A DNA stretch of 64,000 nucleotides from Neomicrococcus lactis (GCF_014200305.1 NZ_JACHBL010000001.1:2170001-2234000), one strand, 5' to 3'. Numbered from the stretch's first letter, positions 53,403-63,016 are shown. Numbers and translations are program-made. Notes: generated by a model from the sequence alone, not told the origin.

Positions 53403-54428
53403 TCAGGAAGCGGCATCAGAGACTACCAACAGCGGCGTCAGCGGCATGAGGCTTCGCCAACGCTCAGGGAGTGCGGCGTAGTTTTCAAGCACTAGCGTCA
53501 CAATGTCTTCGCCAGATAGGAGACGCAAGCCTGGGACTTGACGCTCGCTGCCCAAAGCTTCTCGACTGTAGGTTCCTAGCGTCATGAACACTAAGAGCTC
53601 GCCGGTACCCCGAGTACCTATAAGCTGCTGAACATCAGGCGAGCCAATCGTGCTGGTGGTGTGTTTGCACTGAACTTTGATAAGCGGCGGTTCAACGCCG
53701 AGAGGGTCTTTATGGGCGATCACGTCCACGCCGCCGTCTTGGGAGTACGAGGTAACTCGAGCTTGATAGCCAAGTGCGCGTAAGAGATCGGCGGAGAATT
53801 CTTCGAACTGTCGATGGCTGAGGCGTTCAAGAAGCACCTCGAGAACAAAATCTCGCGTGTGCCGCTCAATTCGAGAGGCTCGTGGTTCATCGAGTGCATC
53901 GTCATCGGATACGAAAGAAGCGGCAGCGCGCTCTACATCGGCGGTTACCTTTTCAACATCTTCGGTCCTCGCCTTCAAAGCCGCCAGGAATTCGTGAGAG
54001 TGCTTTCGAATCTTGAATAGGGTGATTGCCGATCCGATTTCGTAGAGCGCAGGTTGGGTGAAAACCGTGCGCGATAGTCCGATCTTCTTCCATTCGATGC
54101 TGCGCCTGTGCCTGTGGGTCGGCTCATTGGCGGCGAACTCGTAGGGACCCTTGACGATGCCGATGTTGATGGTGCTATCTGGCTTGTATGGCGCGACTAC
54201 TACGTCGCCAATCTTGATTTCATCGCGAAAGCGCAGAAGGATCCCGGCCCAGATGGGAATCGCCTTATGGGCGTCTTCAGGTGTGTTTCTAGCCAGTTCT
54301 GCTTTGAGCCCTTCGCGACCGTCAGGTATTTGGGACAGATCGCCGATATTGTCCCAGCTGAGACTGACGAAACTATCCTCCAGCAATTCAGTACTGAGAG
54401 TGTCGTTGTGAATGCCCCAAAATTGCAT
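53403..54428 (-). CDS. Mrr-type restriction endonuclease with N-terminal PUA/EVE-like domain
   Basis: 341 residues. N-terminal 130 residues contain IKIGDVVVAPYKPDSTINIG, resembling EVE/PUA-like modified-base readers. The C-terminal 150 residues form an Mrr nuclease domain: FSADLLRALGYQARVT, GGVDVIAH (catalytic Asp) and IKVQCKHT (QxK motif). Probably cuts modified foreign DNA, without a partner methylase. Sits between ycsI and the pxp operon, where it breaks the functional cluster; nearby inverted and tandem repeats suggest acquisition. Confidence 0.85.
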   Translation of the reverse strand: MQFWGIHNDTLSTELLEDSFVSLSWDNIGDLSQIPDGREGLKAELARNTPEDAHKAIPIWAGILLRFRDEIKIGDVVVAPYKPDSTINIGIVKGPYEFAANEPTHRHRRSIEWKKIGLSRTVFTQPALYEIGSAITLFKIRKHSHEFLAALKARTEDVEKVTADVERAAASFVSDDDALDEPRASRIERHTRDFVLEVLLERLSHRQFEEFSADLLRALGYQARVTSYSQDGGVDVIAHKDPLGVEPPLIKVQCKHTTSTIGSPDVQQLIGTRGTGELLVFMTLGTYSREALGSERQVPGLRLLSGEDIVTLVLENYAALPERWRSLMPLTPLLVVSDAAS

Positions 54429-54589
54429 GAACTGATCCTTTTTCGTGAGAGAAACCTCGAGACAATCTCACCTTAAGGTTGTCCCACTTGAGCAAGATCT
54501 GCTTTTCGTCGCTTGCGAAGCGCTTGAGCCTCTCACTAAGGACTCTAGCTTGATTCGCCTCAGGGTAAGTCGATTTCTTGGCTCCATCG

Positions 54590-54643
54590 TGACGTCGTTT
54601 AGCGCCACCTAAAGTGCTCCGAAGGTGGTACGAAACGACGTCA
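54590..54643. repeat. 54-bp imperfect palindrome upstream of mrr
   Basis: Outer arms TGACGTCGTTT/AAACGACGTCA are perfect over 11 bp; inner arms GCCACCT/AGGTGGT pair as well, leaving a 12-base loop. It could fold into a long hairpin on either strand, in the manner of REP/MITE-like elements. Confidence 0.75.
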
Positions 54644-54710
54644 AAGATTTTCCGTGAGTGGCACGGCACAGAAGAGTCAAAGATTTTCAGTGAGTGGCAC
54701 AGCCCAGAAG
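54640..54710. repeat. Two tandem 35-bp units next to the palindrome
   Basis: GTCAAAGATTTTCCGTGAGT... (54640-54674) and GTCAAAGATTTTCAGTGAGT... (54676-54710) match at 32 of 35 bases with one base between them, a 36-base period. The first overlaps the edge of the palindrome by four bases. Confidence 0.8.
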
Positions 54711-54748
54711 ATGACAGTCGCCCCCAAGAACTCACGTCAGCGAAGCCG

Positions 54749-55429
54749 CTAGCGATTCACCACGTGGGACAAGAGCTCAGCCTCGGCTGACTCGAGGTAC
54801 TCACGGAGTTCGCCGGCGGCTTCTTCGCGTTTGCCGTCGCCAATGAGCTGAACGAGAGCGGCGTTGCGCTCCACATAGTGCGAGTGGAAGTCCGGCGTGC
54901 TGGACATCGAATAGAACACCAGACGCATCTGGGCGAGCACGCGCTCCATCACTTCGTCCAAAGTGGGCGATCCGCACATTCCCACAATGGCCTGGTGGAG
55001 CCGCTGGTTGGCGTTCGCCATGGCACCGACGGCGCCTGCGGCTTTGGCAGAGAGTGCCGCTTCGACAATCTCGTGCATTTCCGCGTACTGATCGGACGAA
55101 GGCGTAGCCCACAAAACCGCTGCCGGTTCAATGAACTGGCGCACGCGGTAGATCTCGCGCACGTCATTGACGGTGGGCTCCGTGACGAAGACACCGCGGT
55201 TGGGGATACGCGTGATGACGGATTCTGCGGACAGAACCGCAAACGCCTCGCGCAATGTGTTGCGCGAAACGCCAAGTGCCTCGGAGAGGGACTGCTCAGA
55301 CAGCTTGCTGCCAGGAGTCAGTTTGCCCTCCGAGATCCGCTTGCGCAGTACGGAAACGATCCACGCGCTGGTATGAGCGTGGGCGGCGGATCCCTTCGCA
55401 ATAGATCCCAGTAGATTTGCGGCAACCAT
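54749..55429 (-). CDS. GntR-family (FCD/FadR subgroup) regulator
   Basis: 226 residues. Winged helix with SKLSEQSLSEALGVSRNTLREAFAV near 40-65, then an all-helical FCD ligand domain including the metal-type His residues in RLHQAIVGMCGSP. It lies behind the carboxylase gene in the same direction (154 bases), so it is likely the last gene of the pxp operon. Operators TTGTTSAACAA before pxpA and before the NRAMP-like gene fit this subgroup. It probably senses 5-oxoproline or a product. Confidence 0.92.
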   Translation of the reverse strand: MVAANLLGSIAKGSAAHAHTSAWIVSVLRKRISEGKLTPGSKLSEQSLSEALGVSRNTLREAFAVLSAESVITRIPNRGVFVTEPTVNDVREIYRVRQFIEPAAVLWATPSSDQYAEMHEIVEAALSAKAAGAVGAMANANQRLHQAIVGMCGSPTLDEVMERVLAQMRLVFYSMSSTPDFHSHYVERNAALVQLIGDGKREEAAGELREYLESAEAELLSHVVNR

Positions 55430-55583
55430 AGGTTCTAATTTACCCGTTGGAAAAACGTCGCCGTGCGCCCCAAGGCGTCAGCTAGCAATCGCCACTCGAG
55501 TTGCCACTTTAACGCGGTCCAGCGGCCGGACATGGCGTTAACTTGGCAACTCGATGGCGGGACGGTTTCGAAAAGGTACCTTC

Positions 55584-57329
55584 TTACGAGATAGTCGCGA
55601 GAGCCTGACCTCGTACGACGCCGCCGCCCACCTCGAGCGCGCCGCGCGAGAGGGTGCCAGCGCGGTGAGCAACCACGGTGGTTTCCATTTTCATGGCTTC
55701 AAGGACCACGATCGGATCGCCTTCGGCAACCGTTGCGCCTTCCTCAGCCACCCACTTCACGAGGTTTCCGTTCATGGGGGAGAGCAATACCGCAGGGTCG
55801 GCAGGCGCGGAAGCTGCGGCGTCGTTCGCGGAATTCTTGGAACGCGAACCGCCACCGTTCATGAGCGCCTGAATCAACCGCGACGGCAAACCGAGCTGCA
55901 CGGCCTTGCCGTCGAGCTCGATCGTGATGGTCTCGCGGGAGCCGTCCGGAGTGGCCTTCGTGAGGAACTCGGAGGATGCGAGGTCGTCGTTGAAGTCGTT
56001 CTCGATCCACGTGGTGTGGACGCGGAGCTCATTCGGGTCCGTGAAGTCGGCGGCGCGAACTACGGCCTGGTGGAACGGAATGACGGTGGGCAGGCCCTTG
56101 ATGACCAGCTCGTCGAGAGCCTTGCGCGCACGCGCGAGGGCTTGCTGGCGGTTGGCGCCGTGGACGATGAGCTTCGCGAGCAGGGAGTCGTAGTGATCTG
56201 GCACCACGGAACCCGTGCGAACGCCTGTATCCACGCGGATTCCGGCGCCCGTTGGGGCTGCGAATTCGGTGACCTGGCCGGGGCTTGGCAAGAAGCCCAT
56301 GGACGGATCCTCGGCGTTGAGGCGGAACTCAAACGCGTGACCGTTGGGGAGGGGATCCTCGGTGATGGAGAGCGGGAGGCCGTCCGCGATGCGGAACTGT
56401 TCCTGCACGAGGTCGATTCCGGCGGTCTCTTCAGAAACCGGGTGCTCCACCTGGAGGCGCGTGTTCACTTCGAGGAAGCTAATGACGCCATCTGGAGCCA
56501 CCAAGTACTCGACCGTTCCTGCGCCGGTGTAACCGGCAGCGCGGCAAATATCCTTCGCGGATTGGTGGATGCGCGCACGCTGCTCGTCCGTCAAGAACGG
56601 CGCAGGGGCTTCCTCCACGAGCTTCTGGTTGCGGCGCTGGAGCGAGCAGTCGCGGGTTCCCACTACGACGACGTTGCCGTGCGTATCTGCGATCACTTGC
56701 GCTTCGACGTGGCGCGGACGGTCAAGGAAGCGCTCCACAAAGCACTCGCCGCGGCCGAAAGCGGCCGTGGCTTCACGGACAGCCGAGTCAAAAGCGTCCT
56801 CGACGTCTTCGATCTTTCGGGCGATCTTCATGCCGCGACCGCCACCGCCGAAGGCTGCCTTGATGGCGACGGGGAGGCCGAATTCCTCGGCGAAAGCGCG
56901 GACTTCTTCGCCCGAGTTCACGGGTCCGTCGGTGCCTGGAACGAGCGGGGCGCCGGCAGCGACGGCGATGTCTCGAGCGGTGACCTTGTTGCCAAGAACC
57001 TTGATGGCTTCGGGGCTCGGTCCAATCCACGTGAGGCCGGCGTCAATGACGGCCTGTGCGAAGTCGGCGTTCTCGGACAAGAAGCCGTAGCCCGGGTGCA
57101 CGGCGTCGGCGCCGGAATCCTTGGCGGCCTTGAGGATCTTTTCGATCACCAAGTAGGACTCAGACGATGCCTGGCCGCCGAGCGGGATGGCTTCATCGGC
57201 GATCTTGACGTGCATCGAGTCAGCATCAGGCTCCGAGTAAACGGCAACCGAGCCGATACCGGCGTCCGCGCATGCACGAGCGACTCGAACTGCAATTTCG
57301 CCACGATTGGCAATCAACACCTTTTTCAT
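55584..57329 (-). CDS. Biotin carboxylase fused to biotin carboxyl carrier domain
   Basis: 581 residues. Biotin carboxylase: [19 protein letters not shown] start, GGGGRGMK (ATP grasp) near 164, [18 protein letters not shown] near 290. BCCP domain: the biotinylated lysine in [12 protein letters not shown] near 545. A hydrophilic linker ([15 protein letters not shown]) joins the two. No carboxyltransferase subunit adjoins; the operon partners are pxpBC and pxpA. It likely carboxylates 5-oxoproline or a related amide, by analogy with urea amidolyase, in which carboxylase and allophanate hydrolase domains are joined. Overlaps pxpBC by four bases. Confidence 0.93.
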   Translation of the reverse strand: MKKVLIANRGEIAVRVARACADAGIGSVAVYSEPDADSMHVKIADEAIPLGGQASSESYLVIEKILKAAKDSGADAVHPGYGFLSENADFAQAVIDAGLTWIGPSPEAIKVLGNKVTARDIAVAAGAPLVPGTDGPVNSGEEVRAFAEEFGLPVAIKAAFGGGGRGMKIARKIEDVEDAFDSAVREATAAFGRGECFVERFLDRPRHVEAQVIADTHGNVVVVGTRDCSLQRRNQKLVEEAPAPFLTDEQRARIHQSAKDICRAAGYTGAGTVEYLVAPDGVISFLEVNTRLQVEHPVSEETAGIDLVQEQFRIADGLPLSITEDPLPNGHAFEFRLNAEDPSMGFLPSPGQVTEFAAPTGAGIRVDTGVRTGSVVPDHYDSLLAKLIVHGANRQQALARARKALDELVIKGLPTVIPFHQAVVRAADFTDPNELRVHTTWIENDFNDDLASSEFLTKATPDGSRETITIELDGKAVQLGLPSRLIQALMNGGGSRSKNSANDAAASAPADPAVLLSPMNGNLVKWVAEEGATVAEGDPIVVLEAMKMETTVVAHRAGTLSRGALEVGGGVVRGQALATIS

Positions 57330-59113
57330 GCGGATGGTCCTTCGTTCTTTTCGGAGCCCTGAGGGCGAGTGGATGATGATGTGCTTGTTGAGTTTTCTAG
57401 AGGCAAGAAGGTGTCCGGGTCCACCGCAGTGAAGCGGACTTTGGCCCCCGGTGGGAGTTGGGCGGCGAGCGGCATATCGCGCTCGATGACCACGCCAGCT
57501 ACCGGGTAGCCGCCAGTGACTGGGTGATCCGCGAGGAACAGCACCGGCAGGCCAGATGGTGGGATCTGGAGGGACCCAGGTACGGCGCCTTCGCTCGCGA
57601 GTTCGCCGTCTTTTGCGCGGGTCATCGGGCGGCCGCCGGCGGGAAGTTCAAAGCGAACACCGATGCGGTTGGACTGGCTGGTGGCCATCCATTCCTGCTC
57701 GGTGAGGGCGCTGATGCCTGCTTCGTCGAACCAGTCGTCGCGCGGGCCCAGCGTGATGCGCAGAGTGGTGACCTTGCCGATCATTGGCAGGACGCCGGTG
57801 GCTGGCTCGTCGCTGCCCACCGAGTTGTTGCGCTTAGCCTGACCGACTGGAAGGACCTTGCCCTTAGCCAGCGGTTCTGGACCAACGCCAGACATGGAGT
57901 CCGTGGCACGGCTGCCCAAGACTTCGGGCACCATGAATCCGCCGCGGACGGCAACGTAGGTGCGGAGTCCGGCTTCGGGGGCTTCGATGCGCAGGGTTTC
58001 ACCGTCATAGAGGGAGAAGGCCGTGCGCAGCGGAGCACGGCGAACCTCGGGCTCGGGAAGCTCTTCTTCCTCGCCCTCCTCCAGATCCTCGGAGGGTTCC
58101 GGGATCTCCATGAGGGCAGGATTCTGGGTGACGAATGCCTTGACCTCGGCGCCCGTGATCGCGACGATCACGTTGCCGAATGCCTTGAGCTCGAGTTCTC
58201 CAAGCACGTTTTCGAGGACCGCGAGATCCGAGTCGTTGCCCACCACGCGATTAGCCTGACGTGCGGATGCCTTGTCTGCGGCGCCGGATGCGGAGACGCC
58301 GAGGTCGCCGAAGCCGGGGCGGCCCAAGTCTTGGAGCAGGGTTTGAAGGCCGGGGTCGATGATCTCGAGGTACGTGGAGGTTGATCCCACGGCCTGATCC
58401 GCGGTGACCTCGGGAGTGGCCTCTGAAGCGGACTCAGGCTCGGAATCAGGGACGACGGCGCTGATGGTCTCGCGGGTGGCTTCGTATTTCACGATGTCAC
58501 CTGGGCGAACGAGCGCCGGGTTCTCGCGGCCCAAGTCCCACATGCGCTCGTTGGTGCGACCGATCAGCTGCCAGCCGCCAGGGGAGCGGCGTGGATAGAC
58601 AGCGGAGAAGTTGCCGGCCAAGGCCACAGACCCAGCCGGAACGGCGGTGCGCGGAGTCTCACGACGAGGGACATTGAGGGGATCGTTGTCCGCTACCAAA
58701 TAGGTGAATCCGGGGGCGAAGCCGCCGAAAGCACCCTTCCATTCAGCGGACGTGTGCGCCTGGATGACGCCTTCCACGCTGAGGTTCGTCAGGTCGGCGA
58801 CGGCCTGGAGGTCTTCGCCGTCGTAAACCACAGGAATAAGGATGGTTTCGCCGGCGACTGTAGCGGCGTCGTCGTACTGCATGGTGGCAAGCAACTGAGC
58901 CGCTGCAACCGCGCGGGGCCGTGAATCAAAGGCGACCATCACCGTGCGGGCAGCCGCGAGCAATTCGCGCTGACCGGGAAGCGGGTTGTTCGTGAGGTGC
59001 GTGTGGATGCTGACGACGTCGTTCAAATCTGCGCATTCAATAAGGAATGCTTTGGTGCCGGACCAGCGGATGGGGCGTGGCTGATGGTTGGATTCGACGG
59101 CAGTGGTGCTCAT
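57326..59113 (-). CDS. Fused 5-oxoprolinase subunits B and C (KipI-KipA)
   Basis: 595 residues. Residues 1-240 are PxpB/Kip[37 protein letters not shown] and GFAPGFTYL. Residues 255-580 are PxpC/Kip[41 protein letters not shown], and [17 protein letters not shown]. The C-domain has a 25-residue acidic insert ([15 protein letters not shown]). With PxpA it opens 5-oxo-L-proline to L-glutamate at the cost of ATP. Overlaps both neighbours by four bases, so the three are translationally coupled. Confidence 0.93.
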   Translation of the reverse strand: MSTTAVESNHQPRPIRWSGTKAFLIECADLNDVVSIHTHLTNNPLPGQRELLAAARTVMVAFDSRPRAVAAAQLLATMQYDDAATVAGETILIPVVYDGEDLQAVADLTNLSVEGVIQAHTSAEWKGAFGGFAPGFTYLVADNDPLNVPRRETPRTAVPAGSVALAGNFSAVYPRRSPGGWQLIGRTNERMWDLGRENPALVRPGDIVKYEATRETISAVVPDSEPESASEATPEVTADQAVGSTSTYLEIIDPGLQTLLQDLGRPGFGDLGVSASGAADKASARQANRVVGNDSDLAVLENVLGELELKAFGNVIVAITGAEVKAFVTQNPALMEIPEPSEDLEEGEEEELPEPEVRRAPLRTAFSLYDGETLRIEAPEAGLRTYVAVRGGFMVPEVLGSRATDSMSGVGPEPLAKGKVLPVGQAKRNNSVGSDEPATGVLPMIGKVTTLRITLGPRDDWFDEAGISALTEQEWMATSQSNRIGVRFELPAGGRPMTRAKDGELASEGAVPGSLQIPPSGLPVLFLADHPVTGGYPVAGVVIERDMPLAAQLPPGAKVRFTAVDPDTFLPLENSTSTSSSTRPQGSEKNEGPSA

Positions 59114-59868
59114 ACGAAGGCCTTGATGGTGACGCCAGCTTCTTCGAGGGCCGCGCGGACTTGGCCGGCCATTTCAACTGCGCCGGCCGTGTCGCCGTGA
59201 AGGCAAATGCTTTCGGCGGGCATCTTGATTTCGCTACCATCGATTGCGGTGAGCGTGCCTTCCGTGGCGAGGCGGACCATGTTCTGAGCCACCAGCTCGC
59301 CGTCGTGGAGGACGGCGCCCTTCTCGCGGCGGCTGACCAACGTGCCCTCCGGGGTGTAGGCACGGTCTGCGAAGGCTTCTGTGACGGCGCGGAGGCCTGC
59401 TTCTTCGGCCTTCTTCAGCGCGACGGACCCGGGCAGAAGGAGCAGTGGGAGTTCCAAGCCGCTGGCCTTGACGGCGTCTACGACGGCCTGGGCGTGAGCT
59501 TCGTGGTGAACGATCGTGTTGTAGAGCGCGCCATGTGGCTTGACGTATTTGATGGTGCCGCCGACGGACCTGGCGATCGCCTCGAGTGCGCCGATTTGGT
59601 AGAGCACGTCATCGGCGAGTTCCTGCGGGGAGCAATCAAGGAAGCGGCGGCCGAAACCGGCGAGGTCGCGGTAGGCCACATGGGCGCCGATCGTGATGTT
59701 CTGGGCCACGGCGTCCGCGCACGTCTGCTTGATAGAGGAAGGATCGCCGGCGTGGAAGCCACACGCAACGTTCGCGCTGGAGACGGATTGGAAAATGGCC
59801 GCGTCGTCGCCCATGGTCCAACTGCCGAAGTGTTCTCCAACGTCGCTGTTGAGGTCAATGGTGTTCAA
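59110..59868 (-). CDS. pxpA: 5-oxoprolinase subunit A (LamB/YcsF family)
   Basis: 252 residues. [20 protein letters not shown] and the [12 protein letters not shown] motif at 33-44 are signatures of PxpA/YcsF, a TIM-barrel-like amidohydrolase relative; [12 protein letters not shown] and [15 protein letters not shown] follow. First gene of pxpA-pxpBC-carboxylase-gntR. The start codon is 52 bases behind the operator at 59920. Confidence 0.95.
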   Translation of the reverse strand: MNTIDLNSDVGEHFGSWTMGDDAAIFQSVSSANVACGFHAGDPSSIKQTCADAVAQNITIGAHVAYRDLAGFGRRFLDCSPQELADDVLYQIGALEAIARSVGGTIKYVKPHGALYNTIVHHEAHAQAVVDAVKASGLELPLLLLPGSVALKKAEEAGLRAVTEAFADRAYTPEGTLVSRREKGAVLHDGELVAQNMVRLATEGTLTAIDGSEIKMPAESICLHGDTAGAVEMAGQVRAALEEAGVTIKAFV

Positions 59869-59919
59869 AGTGATCTCCGTCTCAAGAGGTGGTCTACTAA
59901 GAATGCACTATCGGCGGAG

Positions 59920-59932
59920 ATTGTTCAACAAT
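59920..59932. promoter_or_regulatory. GntR/FCD operator upstream of pxpA
   Basis: ATTGTTCAACAAT, a perfect 13-bp palindrome around one base, matching the words at 51115 and 51138. Placed near the probable start site of the pxp operon. Confidence 0.7.
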
Positions 59933-59990
59933 TATTTTTTGCGGGTGGGCGCAACTTGGCTTCGGCACTGGCTTCAGGTGCGCTCTAGAC

Positions 59991-60120
59991 CTAGCTTTCG
60001 AGCGTGTACCGGGCGCCATCGGCGCTGCGCGAAAGGAAGCCAGAATCCACGCCATCGCGCCGAACGAGGGCCACGTCCTGAATGAACATGGCGATTCCGG
60101 CATTGAGTTCGGGCTCTGTT
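59991..60120 (-). pseudogene. C-terminal fragment of an unidentified gene
   Basis: A minus-strand frame ending at TAG 59991 reads EPELNAGIAMFIQDVALVRR, then DGVDSGFLSRSADGARYTLE. It looks like the coherent end of a protein but has no ribosome-binding site or full-length start within the gap. The family is not recognised. Confidence 0.35.
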
Positions 60121-60155
60121 AAGAATGTGTGAGGCGGTGAAGTTATCCTCTACTC

Positions 60156-60605
60156 ATGACTACTGAGATGCAGAACCTGAACCTTGAACTCGAGTTCAAA
60201 GTCCCACGCGCCAAAGTCTGGGCTGCGTGGACCGAAGTTTCCCAGTTGGTGCAGTGGTTTGCGCCGGAAGGCTGGACGGTTCGCGAGTCTGACGCCGTGA
60301 TTGATGCTCGCGTGGGCGGCAAAGAACACTTTGTGATGCACTCGATCGAGAACCCGGAGATGCAGTCCCCAGTGGATGCCGTCTTCACTGAAGTTTCTGA
60401 GCTGTCGCTCTTGGTGGGCCAGACCGAGGCCACCCCGCAGAATGGCGGAAGGGTCATGGAGCTTCGCGTTGAGCTCGAGGAAATCGACGCCAACAACACC
60501 CGCATGAAGGTCACCCAGGGTCCTTACGCTGCCGACATTCTTCCGCTGGCCGAGCAGGGCTGGGGCAGCACGATGGGCAAGCTCCGCGCGCTCCTCGAAG
60601 GCTAG
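60156..60605 (+). CDS. SRPBCC (AHSA1-like) family protein
   Basis: 149 residues. FKVPRAKVWAAWTEVSQLVQWF and MELRVELEEIDANNTRMKVT are typical of the AHSA1-like START-fold proteins, which bind hydrophobic small molecules in a deep pocket. The ligand is unknown. The C-terminal helix LAEQGWGSTMGKLRALLEG closes the pocket as usual. Single gene. Confidence 0.88.
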   Translation: MTTEMQNLNLELEFKVPRAKVWAAWTEVSQLVQWFAPEGWTVRESDAVIDARVGGKEHFVMHSIENPEMQSPVDAVFTEVSELSLLVGQTEATPQNGGRVMELRVELEEIDANNTRMKVTQGPYAADILPLAEQGWGSTMGKLRALLEG

Positions 60606-60783
60606 TTCAGAGCAGGTTGGCGGCCAGTCTCTAATGGCGCCATGGGGCGAGGTATCCGGTGGCATGACGAGCGTCACGGCCGGATACGGGAATCTGTCAA
60701 ACGTTCAAGCAGTTGACTCCCTATGAACGAGCGGCCGGATTTTTCCGGCTTCGCCTCCCTAGCTTTTTCATGAGGAGAACATC

Positions 60784-61338
60784 ATGGCAACTAACGTATT
60801 GACCCTCGTAGGATCCCTGCGCAGCGGATCGACTAACGCTCAGCTTGCAGAAGCTGCCGTAGCAACCGCTCCGGAAGGCGTTGAGGTTTCCGTATTCCAG
60901 GGCCTCGAGAACATCCCGTTCTACAACGAAGACATCGACGTTGAGGGTCATGTTCCTGCTGCTGCCGCCGAGCTTCGCGCAGCTGCTGCAGATGCCGACG
61001 CTTTGCTCTTGGTTTCCCCTGAGTACAACGGCACCATCCCAGCTGTCTTGAAGAACGCCATTGACTGGCTGTCCCGCCCATACGGCGCTGGCGCTGCTAC
61101 GGATATGCCAACCGCCGTGATCGGAACTGCCTTCGGTCAGTTCGGTGGCGTGTGGGCGCAGGATGAGGCTCGCAAGTCTGCAACCATCGCAGGTGCCAAG
61201 GTTCTCGACGACGTCAAGCTCTCCATCCCTAACTCGGTGGTTCGATTCGCTGAGACCCACCCGAAGGATGACTCCGAGGTTGTGGGGCAGCTTGCTGACG
61301 TTCTCGGCAAGCTTCGCGCAGCTGCCGAGCTCAACTAG
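60784..61338 (+). CDS. NAD(P)H-dependent FMN reductase
   Basis: 184-residue flavodoxin-like protein. TLVGSLRSGSTNAQLAEAAV is the FMN phosphate loop; LLVSPEYNGTIPAVLKNAIDWLSR is the signature of the chromate/azo reductase-like family. Reduces FMN or quinones, a general redox-protective role. Good GAGGAGAAC site. Followed by a strong terminator. Confidence 0.92.
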   Translation: MATNVLTLVGSLRSGSTNAQLAEAAVATAPEGVEVSVFQGLENIPFYNEDIDVEGHVPAAAAELRAAAADADALLLVSPEYNGTIPAVLKNAIDWLSRPYGAGAATDMPTAVIGTAFGQFGGVWAQDEARKSATIAGAKVLDDVKLSIPNSVVRFAETHPKDDSEVVGQLADVLGKLRAAAELN

Positions 61339-61398
61339 TAGCTGAGCTCCACTAACTACAGAGCTCAACTAAGACATTTGCCCGCCTCGCGCGGGTTC

Positions 61399-61437
61399 AA
61401 AAAGCGCCGTCCTGCATTCGTGTGAGGCGGCGCTTTT
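61399..61437 (+). terminator. Terminator behind the FMN reductase gene
   Basis: AAAAGCGCCG and CGGCGCTTTT form a 10-bp stem with T-rich end, 61 bases behind the stop. Confidence 0.85.
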
Positions 61438-61507
61438 GCGTGCGCCAAGGACGTTCTTCGAGGCAGAAAGATTTCTAGTGCGGTGCGGGGTGCCCCTATG
61501 TTCTGTG

Positions 61508-62704
61508 TCAAGCTATTTTCAGCTCCGGAACGTCATAAAGTGAGCCATCCCGAATCATGGCAAACAAGACTGTGAGGCGACGGTGCGCTAACGCGATGAG
61601 TGCCTGGTTATGGCGTTTCCCCTGAGCCCGTTTCCGGTCATAGTAGTCCCGACTGGTCGGATCAAAACGGATGGACGCAAACGCCGAGAGGAAGAGGGCT
61701 CGTTTCAAGCGTTTGTTCCCTGAATGACTAACGCGTTCGGACTTGATCGATGTCCCCGATTGACGCGTGGTTGGTGCCAGGCCGGCGTAGGAGGACAACG
61801 CTGCGGCGCTGGGGAAGGTCTTGCCGGAGGTCTCGGCGATGATGATCGCTGCGGTCCTGACGGCGACCCCTGGCATGGATGTCAGGACCGGGTAAAGAGG
61901 GTGAGCCTCAACCATGGTTTCCAAGTGCATGGCCACATCTACCCGCTGGGCGTGCAACGAGATTAATTGCCGGGCCAGGTGAGGGATCACCAGTCCAGCA
62001 GCATCGGTGCCGACCACGACCACTGTTTGCTCATCGAGCGCGTCCATGATGGCTACAGCCCAGGCAGTGTGCCGGCGGGCACCGTATTTCTTCAGCTTCG
62101 CGTCGATCCGCGCTTTGCCGGCATGCTTCAGTTGCGCTGGAGTAGGCCAGGTAGCGAGGATTTCAAGGACGGCGTCGTGTTCCAGCCAGGGGCCGAGGAT
62201 CCGTTCTAGTGGCGGGTGGATTTGGGTGAAGAGACCGCGGATCCGGTTGCTGGTTTGGGTGATCTGGCGTGCCAGGTCCAGGTCGAATCCGGTGAGCATG
62301 CCTAGGGTTGCTTCGTCCTCGTCGGAGACTTGGATGCTGCGCAAGGTGTGTGGCATGGTGCGTGCCGCGTCGGCGATGATGAAGGCGTCTTTTTCGTCTG
62401 TTTTCGCGGTGCCTGGATACATGTCTGCGATGCGCCGCATCGAGAGTCCGGGAAGGTAGGCCACCGGAATGCCGAGGTTCTGGGCTACGGCAACAGCGAG
62501 GGCGCCGATGGTGGCAGGCTGGTCCACGACTACCAGAACCTGTCCTTGAGCTAGAAGCTTTTGATACACGGCGGTGAGTTTGGTTTCGTCGTTGGGCAGG
62601 GTCTTGTTCCAGATTTTGGTGCCGTCTTGGATGACGGCGCAGGCCCAGTGGTCGGTTTTGCCGACGTCGAGGCCGAGGAAGATCTGGATGTCTTCGGTTT
62701 TCAT
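61508..62704 (-). CDS. IS110-family transposase (DEDD recombinase)
   Basis: 398 residues. N-terminal RuvC-like DEDD domain with IFLGLDVGKTDHWACAV (first Asp), VVVDQPATIG and TDEKDAFIIADAAR; a coiled central part; and a C-terminal Tnp20 domain with MPGVAVRTAAIIIAE and YAGLAPTTRQSGTS, in which the catalytic Ser lies. Full length, no frameshift, so the element may be active. Family members work with a bridge RNA that specifies donor and target DNA. Confidence 0.95.
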   Translation of the reverse strand: MKTEDIQIFLGLDVGKTDHWACAVIQDGTKIWNKTLPNDETKLTAVYQKLLAQGQVLVVVDQPATIGALAVAVAQNLGIPVAYLPGLSMRRIADMYPGTAKTDEKDAFIIADAARTMPHTLRSIQVSDEDEATLGMLTGFDLDLARQITQTSNRIRGLFTQIHPPLERILGPWLEHDAVLEILATWPTPAQLKHAGKARIDAKLKKYGARRHTAWAVAIMDALDEQTVVVVGTDAAGLVIPHLARQLISLHAQRVDVAMHLETMVEAHPLYPVLTSMPGVAVRTAAIIIAETSGKTFPSAAALSSYAGLAPTTRQSGTSIKSERVSHSGNKRLKRALFLSAFASIRFDPTSRDYYDRKRAQGKRHNQALIALAHRRLTVLFAMIRDGSLYDVPELKIA

Positions 62705-62875
62705 GACCGGTGCTCCTTTGAACCGATTAATTGTTCAAGGTCGGCCAACCGTCGGTAGCAAAGTCTTACATCCACGTTACGACTGGCGTCCGTTTTTGGC
62801 GCCGTGCCCCTAATCAGCAATCACCTCGCTGCCATCCAATCCCGGTGGCAACACCCCCCGGACTATTGGATAAGC
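62705..62875 (-). ncRNA. Candidate bridge RNA region of the IS110 element
   Basis: The non-coding stretch upstream of the transposase is rich in inverted repeats. ATCCAAT/ATTGGAT (62834-62840 and 62865-62871) with an inner CCGG pair forms a long stem-loop; GGCG/CGCC near 62783-62803 and TTGAAC/GTTCAA near 62719-62737 form two more. Position and structure match the bridge RNA in the left end of IS110-type elements. The 9-mer at 62804 equals a sequence at the right end and so could be a donor guide. No boundary can be fixed from sequence alone. Confidence 0.5.
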
Positions 62876-63016
62876 AGGGGCAAGACACCATGCCGGGAAT
62901 GGCCGGCCGACAGTTCCTATCATCCTCGGGTGAAGGAACTATCAACAAGGTAACGGGCATCGCGGCTACTCTGAACTCGAAGCGGCAAGAACGCTTCGCC
63001 GTCGTGCTCCGAAAAA

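Larger units (their letters stand above)
54388..54735 (-). other. Coding-like frame overlapping mrr start, of doubtful status
   Basis: The minus-strand frame over 54388-54735 contains a convincing helical stretch (NQARVLSERLKRFASDEKQI, then LLKWDNLKVRLSRG) between the repeats and mrr, but its upstream part is built from the repeat units and no good start is evident. It overlaps mrr by 41 bases. Could be the tail of a decayed partner gene. Confidence 0.25.
61490..62880 (-). mobile_element. IS110-family insertion sequence
   Basis: The element contains one transposase gene plus a structured non-coding region at its upstream side. IS110 elements lack inverted repeats and target duplications, so ends are hard to see. 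GTGCCCCTA occurs at 61490-61498 and again at 62804-62812. Either these mark the two junctions (element about 1.3 kb), or the second copy is a guide segment within the leader RNA and the left end lies further out, near 62880. Inserted behind the terminator of the FMN reductase gene, away from coding sequence. Confidence 0.65.

Noticed and set aside
54640-54710. CRISPR array
   Set aside because: Only two units with a single base between them and no spacer; no cas genes in the window.
55554-57362. 602-codon open frame antisense to the biotin carboxylase gene
   Set aside because: Shadow of a strongly biased gene; repetitive Glu/Val/Gly composition, no family, no ribosome-binding site.
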